This document shows, piece after piece, positions 4,813 to 10,000 of a stretch of 10,000 bases of DNA (its first letter is position 1; each line of letters starts with the position of its first letter). The DNA is from Rheinheimera sp. (GTDB lineage Bacteria > Pseudomonadota > Gammaproteobacteria > Enterobacterales > Alteromonadaceae): NCBI RefSeq assembly GCF_020217005.1, contig NZ_JAIWOI010000170.1, positions 1 to 10,000 of the forward strand, written 5' to 3'. The translations under genes and the position numbers were made by a program. The notes below the pieces were generated by a model, which was not told the origin of the DNA, did no database searches, and saw nothing but the letters and a program-made list of their open reading frames with translations.

Positions 4813-7725
4813 ATGTTTAAACCATCCATGCTCTCGCTGGCCGTTGCGGCTTGCTGCTTTTCTGTGTCCGCTCAAACTGAAACAACAACAGACACTACAC
4901 AAATAGAAAAAATCGAAGTCACAGGATCCCGCCTTAAGGGCGTTGATTTGGAGGGAGTTCAACCGCTGGTAGTGATCAACAGTGAAGACATCAAGAAGTC
5001 TGGCGCCAACACTATTTTTGACCTGCTCAAGGACGTTGGCCAACTAAGAGGTGGTGAAGGTACTTTTTCAACCACAGAAAGCGGCGCAACTTCCACTTCA
5101 ACTCCGGCAGGTCAGGCAGCTGCGTCGTTACGAGGCTTAGGTCCGGCTTCTACTCTGACGCTGATTAATGGCCGTCGTGTCGCCGCCAGCTCTTTTGCTG
5201 CCGGTACTCAGAACTTTGTAGATGTAAACAGTATTCCTTTAGCCGCCATTGAACGTATTGAAGTATTAGCCACAGGCGCTTCGGCCATTTATGGGGCAGA
5301 TGCAGTTGCTGGCGTTATTAACTACATACTGAAAAAAGACTACCAGGGTGCAGAGCTAAATGTTTCTTATGGCGACAGTATGGCGTCCAGTGATGAAGGA
5401 CGCCGCAACCTGAACTTAGTGATAGGCCAACAAGTAGCAGGTGGCCAATTGACTCTGTTTGCTGATTATTTTGATCGTAATGCCTTTAGCGCTCAGGACA
5501 GAGATTTTACCCGTTCGCCTTTATTACAAAGCTCATACTCTTACCTACCGAAAAATACTCCCAATATTTATTTCAACTCCGTAGTGTCCGGCAATGAGCT
5601 GGCAACTCCGGGTTGTAATACAGCCTTGGTGACCACTGAATTTGGTGAAGAGATTTGCCCTTACTACCCTAACCAGGATGACCAACTGAACTCTGACCTG
5701 GAAAGTTACTCTACCGGGGCTATTTTCCAGAAAGATTTTGCTGATATTAGCTGGAATACGGATGTCTTTTTCAGCAATACCAAATCTGTCGCAATCTCCA
5801 GCCCTGCACCTATTAACCAATTGGATGATAGCGAAGGACCTTATGTCGACGAAAGTGCCTTAGCTATTTTTGGCCCTGAGCTTCGCAACGAATTGCTGGA
5901 TCAACTCTATATAGACCCATTTGATACTGCGGCAGGACGGGAGCTCTATGGATTTGCTTTTGATGCCCGCTTTGGAACTCCGCGTACAATAGAAGTAGAC
6001 ACTGATGCATTCCGCCTGGTCAGTGCTTTGTCCGGTTCCATAGGGGATTGGGGTTGGGAATCTGCAGTAATTTATTCTGAATCAAAATCTGACCAGGTTG
6101 CCACTGCGGGTATTTATAACAGGTATAAATACCATGCTGCTTTGGCTGGCGAGCTGTGTTCTGACGGAACTATAGCCAGCTACAATGCTGACAATGATAG
6201 CCTAAATTGCAGCAGTGGCTCTCTAGGCGCCATGTATAACCCGTTTTTACAAAATGATAGCAATAACGATGCTTTGTTGGCTCTCGCGCAAGAGATGCCA
6301 AATCGGAGAGGGAAAAGCACAGTCATAGGCTGGGATGCCCGCTTTAACGGCGATTTAATAGCGTTTAATGGCGGCATGATTAGCTCTGCATTTGGTCTGG
6401 AAATCCGTAAAGAAAAAATCACCGACACCCCTTCAGATAATGCAGTAGCACGAGCCGAAAATGGTTATCTGGTTGACGTATTTGGTTTTGGTTCCAGTTT
6501 ATCTGCTGCAGAACGCACTCAATGGGCAGCATTTTCTGAATTTAACCTGCCGCTGGCGAACGCTTTAGATATGCAATTGGCTGCGCGTTATGATCATTTT
6601 GATGATTTTGGCAGTACATTTAACCCCAAAATTGGCTTTAGCTACCGCCCGGTAGAAGAACTGATCGTCAGAGCCTCCTATGCCACGTCCTTCCGCGCCC
6701 CTTCGTTAACTCAGGCAGGTGTAAAACTCAGAACTACCACAGCCACCTTTGACTGTAGCGCCAATAAGGCTGTTGCCGATTTGTTCTGCGAAGGTTTTGG
6801 CGATGAGCGCAGCAATAATGTGCTGGAGTTAGGTAATCCGAAACTAAAGGCCGAAGAGTCAAACTCTGTTAGTTTAGGTTTTGCACTGAGTATGTCAGAG
6901 GAGAGTACCTTAACTTTGGATTATTGGCGTTTCGAGCATGAAAATCTGGTTGATACCAATATGACAGGTGTTCTTGCCCGGGCGATCAACGATGCATCTT
7001 TGCGTCATTGTGGTTTAGTACCTGCCGGAGCCCAGGGTATTTCTTTTGATGAAGCCCTTTGTGACGTAACGGACAACGCAGGTCTGACTATTGAGCAAGA
7101 TGGCGCTAATATGGCTGAAATACTGGACTCCTGGGTAGCTTACGATGATCCACGTTTTGCAGAGTTGCCTTTATTCCGTGACCATGTTTTGTTACTGGAA
7201 AATACCGGCGAGCAAACTGTCAGCGGCATAGATTTGGCATACGATCATAGATTTCAAACTGAATCAGGCACTTTTGGCCTGAGTCTGGATGCCACCCATT
7301 ATTTATCTTTTGAACGCAACAAAGCAGGTTCTGATGAAATTGAAGAGCTCATAGGTACCTGGCGCTATCCTGAGACAGTCGCAGCCTTGCGCTTTAGCTG
7401 GTCTAAAGGCAACTTCTTCAGCAGCCTGGCAGCGAACTACACAGACTCTTACGAAGATGATATTGAGGGTCTGCGTGGTCGTGAGCTGGATGAGTTACAG
7501 GATTTGGGACAATTAAATCAGGATGGCAGCCGTCAGGTCTCTTCATGGACGACCTGGCGAATGAATATAGGTTATGATTTTGCCAAAACCACCGTCAGTT
7601 TTAATATTGATAACCTGTTCGATCGTGATCCTCCTGCTGCATATGGTTCGAGCCGCGGCTTTGATTCGATTAACCATGACGCTTTGGGTCGCAGTTTCAG
7701 AATTGCACTCAGCCATAAGTTCTGA
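4813..7725 (+). CDS. TonB-dependent outer-membrane receptor (probable peptide/small-nutrient uptake)
   Basis: 970-aa outer-membrane transporter powered by TonB-ExbB-ExbD. The signal peptide has a hydrophobic core LSLAVAACCF and likely signal peptidase I cleavage after SVSA (residue 20). A TonB-box/plug entry IEKIEVTGSRL (about 31-41) leads into the plug domain, with typical stretches SLRGLGPASTLTLINGRR and IERIEVLATGASAIYGADAVAGVINYI. The rest is a beta-barrel with alternating aromatic strands, ending in a terminal Phe (ALSHKF) as expected for BAM-dependent insertion. The barrel holds four closely spaced Cys pairs (268/282, 449/466, 648/659, 733/750), probably disulfides stabilising extracellular loops. 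The substrate cannot be read from the sequence. The downstream transporter and isoaspartyl-dipeptidase homologue, on the same strand, suggest a peptide containing isoaspartyl bonds. The start is supported by AACAGG 9 nt upstream. VAAC (11-14) resembles a lipobox, but the hydrophobic stretch before it is short and lipidation is not expected for this family. Confidence 0.94.
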   Translation: MFKPSMLSLAVAACCFSVSAQTETTTDTTQIEKIEVTGSRLKGVDLEGVQPLVVINSEDIKKSGANTIFDLLKDVGQLRGGEGTFSTTESGATSTSTPAGQAAASLRGLGPASTLTLINGRRVAASSFAAGTQNFVDVNSIPLAAIERIEVLATGASAIYGADAVAGVINYILKKDYQGAELNVSYGDSMASSDEGRRNLNLVIGQQVAGGQLTLFADYFDRNAFSAQDRDFTRSPLLQSSYSYLPKNTPNIYFNSVVSGNELATPGCNTALVTTEFGEEICPYYPNQDDQLNSDLESYSTGAIFQKDFADISWNTDVFFSNTKSVAISSPAPINQLDDSEGPYVDESALAIFGPELRNELLDQLYIDPFDTAAGRELYGFAFDARFGTPRTIEVDTDAFRLVSALSGSIGDWGWESAVIYSESKSDQVATAGIYNRYKYHAALAGELCSDGTIASYNADNDSLNCSSGSLGAMYNPFLQNDSNNDALLALAQEMPNRRGKSTVIGWDARFNGDLIAFNGGMISSAFGLEIRKEKITDTPSDNAVARAENGYLVDVFGFGSSLSAAERTQWAAFSEFNLPLANALDMQLAARYDHFDDFGSTFNPKIGFSYRPVEELIVRASYATSFRAPSLTQAGVKLRTTTATFDCSANKAVADLFCEGFGDERSNNVLELGNPKLKAEESNSVSLGFALSMSEESTLTLDYWRFEHENLVDTNMTGVLARAINDASLRHCGLVPAGAQGISFDEALCDVTDNAGLTIEQDGANMAEILDSWVAYDDPRFAELPLFRDHVLLLENTGEQTVSGIDLAYDHRFQTESGTFGLSLDATHYLSFERNKAGSDEIEELIGTWRYPETVAALRFSWSKGNFFSSLAANYTDSYEDDIEGLRGRELDELQDLGQLNQDGSRQVSSWTTWRMNIGYDFAKTTVSFNIDNLFDRDPPAAYGSSRGFDSINHDALGRSFRIALSHKF

Positions 7726-7741
7726 TGCCTGAATAAAAACC

Positions 7742-7804
7742 ATGGCGACAAAAGAAACGCCATAGATGGCAGCACATAGTATAAGCCGGGTTTCATACCC
7801 GGCT
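7742..7804 (+). terminator. Two tandem hairpins between the receptor and transporter genes (possible attenuator or mRNA-processing element)
   Basis: ATGGCG/CGCCAT (7742-7747/7758-7763, 10-nt A-rich loop) is followed by a perfect 8-bp GC-rich stem AGCCGGGT/ACCCGGCT (7784-7791/7797-7804) with a 5-nt loop. Only a short TTT follows (7808-7810), so complete Rho-independent termination is unlikely. Structures like this inside operons usually protect the 3' end of the upstream message or reduce read-through, which would give much receptor and less transporter and enzyme. The transporter start codon is only 20 nt downstream of the second hairpin, so an effect on its translation is also possible. Both functional readings are inferred. 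Confidence 0.5.
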
Positions 7805-7824
7805 GCATTTAACAGGTACATTTA

Positions 7825-9306
7825 ATGCAAGTTACAACTAAAAAACCGGTCAGTATGCCGGACGCTTTTGTCATACTTTTTTTTGTGATGATAGCTGCAG
7901 CTATTGCATCTCATCTTATTCCTGCAGGTTACTTTGAGCTCTTGCCTGAAACTGTTAATGCCGCCGGCGAAACAGTCAAAGCCCGTATTGACCCCAACAG
8001 TTTTCAACTTGCAGCTGAACAAAACAAAGCTGTGCCTTTGTTTGGTGAAGGCGGTCAGGTTGGCTTTTTAAACTATGCCTTTGAAGGCATGGTTTCAGGC
8101 GACAAAATGGGTGCAGCTATAGGTGTTATTGCCTTTATTCTACTCACAGGTGGCGCCTTTGGCATCATCATGAAAACCGGTGCTGTCAATAACGGCATAC
8201 TGGCCTTAATCGCAAAAACCAAAGATATAGATTTTTTGTTTATCCCTTTGATGTTTCTTCTATTTTCTCTGGGTGGTGCAGTTTTTGGTATGGGTGAAGA
8301 GGCTATAGCTTTCTGCATTGTGCTGCTGCCTTTAATGCTGGCATTAGGTTATGACGCTATCACTACTGTGCTGGTGACTTATATTGCAACCCAAATTGGT
8401 TTTGCTACCTCCTGGATGAATCCTTTTAGCGTTGCCATAGCTCAGGGTATTGCTGGTTTACCCTTAATGTCAGGAGCTGACTACCGCATTGTACTGTGGG
8501 TGGTTTTTACCTTGTTTGGCATAGTTTTCACCATGAGATACGCAGCGAAAATTAAAAAGAATCCACAGCTTTCCGTTAGTTTTGCTTCGGATCAAAAATT
8601 ACGTGCACAACAACAGGACCAACAAAGTAGTCATTTTGGCAAATTAGATGCTGCTATTTTATTACTTTTTGTTGCTGGTATTGTCTGGGTGATTTGGGGC
8701 GTTATAGCCCGTGGTTACTATATTCCAGAAATTGCTACCCAGTTTTTTGCCTTAGGTGTAGCAACAGCTGTGGTCGCCATAGCCGGAAAACGCATGAGTG
8801 TGAATGAGTCGGCTGATGCATTTAAACAAGGCGCAGCTGAGTTATTGCCTGCCGCTATGATAGTAGGCATGGCCAAAGGCATTGTGCTGTTGTTAGGTGG
8901 CGACCAGGCAACTGAACCTTCGGTCCTTAATACAGTATTGCATTACGCAGGAAGCAGTTTTGACGGTTTTTCATCCTATGTATCAGCCTGGTTTATGTTG
9001 ATTTTCCAATCAGTATTTAATTTCTTTGTCACCTCAGGCTCAGGTCAGGCTGCATTGACTATGCCTTTGGTCGCTCCTTTGTCGGATTTAGTTGGCGTGT
9101 CCAGACAAATTGCTGTTTTGGCTTTTCAATTGGGAGATGGTTTAACCAATTGCATAGTACCAACTTCAGCTTCTTTAATCGGATGCCTGGGAGTCGTAAG
9201 AGTCGATTGGATGTTGTGGGCCAAGTTTGCCTGGCGCTTACAACTCTGGCTTTTTGCTTTAGCTAGCCTCGCCCTGTTAGTGGCTGTCGCTATTGGCTAC
9301 CAATAA
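7825..9306 (+). CDS. YfcC-family inner-membrane transporter (DcuC/ArcD-like)
   Basis: 493-aa polytopic membrane protein with roughly 12 hydrophobic segments in two halves, split by a hydrophilic loop (about 241-272: IKKNPQLSV through a Q-rich AQQQDQQSS). The half-repeats carry recognisable family motifs: GGAFGIIMKTGAVNNGI (109-125), FGMGEEAIAFC (154-164), TSWMNPFSVAIAQGIAG (195-211), and in the C-terminal half TSGSGQAALTMPL (403-415) with FQLGDGLTNCIVPTS (434-448). The length matches E. coli YfcC (506 aa). Members of this family are annotated as putative basic amino-acid or C4-dicarboxylate-type carriers, but the substrates of most are unproven. It lies 99 bp after the receptor gene and 22 bp before the dipeptidase homologue, so an inner-membrane importer of the same peptide, or an exporter/exchanger of a product, is the natural reading. 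The ATG follows AACAGG with 8-nt spacing. Confidence 0.9.
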   Translation: MQVTTKKPVSMPDAFVILFFVMIAAAIASHLIPAGYFELLPETVNAAGETVKARIDPNSFQLAAEQNKAVPLFGEGGQVGFLNYAFEGMVSGDKMGAAIGVIAFILLTGGAFGIIMKTGAVNNGILALIAKTKDIDFLFIPLMFLLFSLGGAVFGMGEEAIAFCIVLLPLMLALGYDAITTVLVTYIATQIGFATSWMNPFSVAIAQGIAGLPLMSGADYRIVLWVVFTLFGIVFTMRYAAKIKKNPQLSVSFASDQKLRAQQQDQQSSHFGKLDAAILLLFVAGIVWVIWGVIARGYYIPEIATQFFALGVATAVVAIAGKRMSVNESADAFKQGAAELLPAAMIVGMAKGIVLLLGGDQATEPSVLNTVLHYAGSSFDGFSSYVSAWFMLIFQSVFNFFVTSGSGQAALTMPLVAPLSDLVGVSRQIAVLAFQLGDGLTNCIVPTSASLIGCLGVVRVDWMLWAKFAWRLQLWLFALASLALLVAVAIGYQ

Positions 9307-9328
9307 AAACTATAACTAAGGATATTCA

Positions 9329-10000
9329 ATGAGCACTATTAAACTCTTTAAAAATGCCCATATTATTGGCCCGCAGGATTCAGGTGTAATGGATGTACTG
9401 GTCGCCGGTAGTCAAATTGCGGCTTTGGGACATCATTTAGAAACAGGTAACTCAAACTTACCTGTTGAAGTTTTTGATGCCAGTCAATGCTATTTAGTCC
9501 CTGGCTTTGTCGACTCCCTGGTGCATTTTATTGGTGGTGGCGGCGAAGGTGGTTTTGCCAGCAGAACCCCTGAAATGCAACTAACAAACGCAACATTAGG
9601 CGGAGTCACTACAGCCATTGGTGTATTAGGCACAGACGCGACCACCAGAACCTTAACTAACTTGCTGGCGAAAGCTCATGCGCTGGAGACCGAAGGTATC
9701 AGTACTTATTGCCACACTGGTTCCTATGAAATTCCATGCCGTACTTTGATGGGCAGTGTTACGGATGATCTGATCCTTATTGATAAATTCATCGGCGTTG
9801 GCGAAATTGCTATCAGTGATTTCCGCTCCTCTCAACCAACTATTGACGAAATCCGTAAAGTCGCTGCTGCAGCTAAAGTAGGTGGCATCTTGTCTGGTAA
9901 AGCCGGTGTGGTCAGTGTGCATGTGGGTAGCGGAGAGTCATTATTGCAGCCACTTTGGCAGGCTGTGGCTGGAACAGAGCTGAAACTATCGCAATTCTAC
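9329..10000 (+). CDS. iadA: Isoaspartyl dipeptidase (beta-aspartyl peptidase) homologue with altered metal site, 3'-truncated by window edge
   Basis: The first 224 residues of an IadA-type amidohydrolase-superfamily protein; the family is about 390 aa and hydrolyses isoaspartyl (beta-Asp-X) dipeptides in the cytoplasm. Visible family marks are VPGFVD (57-62), IGGGGEGG (68-75), SRTPE (78-82), GVLGTD (98-103), TGSYEIP (130-136), GSVTDD (142-147) and AISDFRS (161-167). Glu73, Tyr133 and Arg166 match E. coli Glu77, Tyr137 and Arg169, which bind substrate or assist catalysis. Two metal-ligand positions differ: the HxH motif reads L64-V-H66 (CTG at 9518-9520), and the carboxylated Lys162 of E. coli aligns with Glu159 in GVGEIAISD. 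The remaining ligands (His201, His230 and Asp285 in E. coli) lie beyond the window. The start is well supported by AAGGA 6 nt before the ATG and the gene is 22 bp after the transporter, so co-transcription is likely. The family is sure; the exact activity is less so. Confidence 0.88.
   Translation, partial: MSTIKLFKNAHIIGPQDSGVMDVLVAGSQIAALGHHLETGNSNLPVEVFDASQCYLVPGFVDSLVHFIGGGGEGGFASRTPEMQLTNATLGGVTTAIGVLGTDATTRTLTNLLAKAHALETEGISTYCHTGSYEIPCRTLMGSVTDDLILIDKFIGVGEIAISDFRSSQPTIDEIRKVAAAAKVGGILSGKAGVVSVHVGSGESLLQPLWQAVAGTELKLSQFY

Noticed and set aside
4802..4819. ArcA-box-like AT-rich string over the receptor start codon
   Set aside because: It resembles GTTAATTAAATGTTA only loosely and consists of the ribosome-binding-site spacer plus start codon. 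Low complexity explains the match.
4823..4856. Lipoprotein signal (VAAC) in the TonB receptor
   Set aside because: The hydrophobic stretch before the Cys is short, and a normal signal peptidase I site (SVSA before Gln21) follows. TonB receptors are not normally lipidated.
7543..7821. Reverse-strand open frames over the end of the receptor gene and the hairpin region
   Set aside because: They are antisense shadows of a strong coding frame, with no domain signal or ribosome binding site.

Overview
The window looks like chromosomal DNA of an Alteromonadales-type gammaproteobacterium, perhaps close to Rheinheimera or Alishewanella. The genus is an inference from the Arc proteins, the TonB receptor style and the moderate GC content; I did no database comparison. 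All genes look intact except the two cut by the window edges.

Left part (3-4344): a two-component signalling block. The 3' portion of a HAMP-containing sensor histidine kinase runs off the left edge. It is followed by arcA, the response regulator of the Arc redox system, behind a recognisable sigma70-type promoter whose -35 element lies inside one of two identical palindromes. Converging on arcA from the other strand is arcB, a full tripartite hybrid kinase (2 TM, coiled coil, PAS, HisKA, HATPase, REC, Hpt). The two stop codons are separated by about 110 bp that contain a 70-bp inverted-repeat element of REP-doublet or MITE type. ArcB keeps all three phospho-acceptors, but of the two PAS redox cysteines known in E. 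coli only one remains.

Middle (4345-4812): a 468-bp gap between divergent arcB and the receptor gene. It contains a dense, largely base-paired stretch (4599-4707) with two perfect 8-bp and one 7-bp inverted repeats. Two of these interlock as an H-type pseudoknot, and the last hairpin can be redrawn as a weak terminator-like stem. A TTGACA-containing promoter candidate lies just upstream. This is the best candidate in the window for an undescribed element, possibly a cis-regulatory RNA leader.

Right part (4813-10000): a probable operon for uptake and breakdown of a small peptide. It encodes a 970-aa TonB-dependent outer-membrane receptor, a YfcC-family inner-membrane transporter and an isoaspartyl-dipeptidase (IadA) homologue cut by the right edge. 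Together they suggest import of isoaspartyl (beta-aspartyl) peptides across both membranes and cytoplasmic hydrolysis; cyanophycin-derived dipeptides are one possible source. The IadA homologue has lost the first histidine of the HxH metal motif and has Glu where E. coli IadA has its carboxylated lysine, so its metal centre, and perhaps its reaction, differs from the textbook enzyme.
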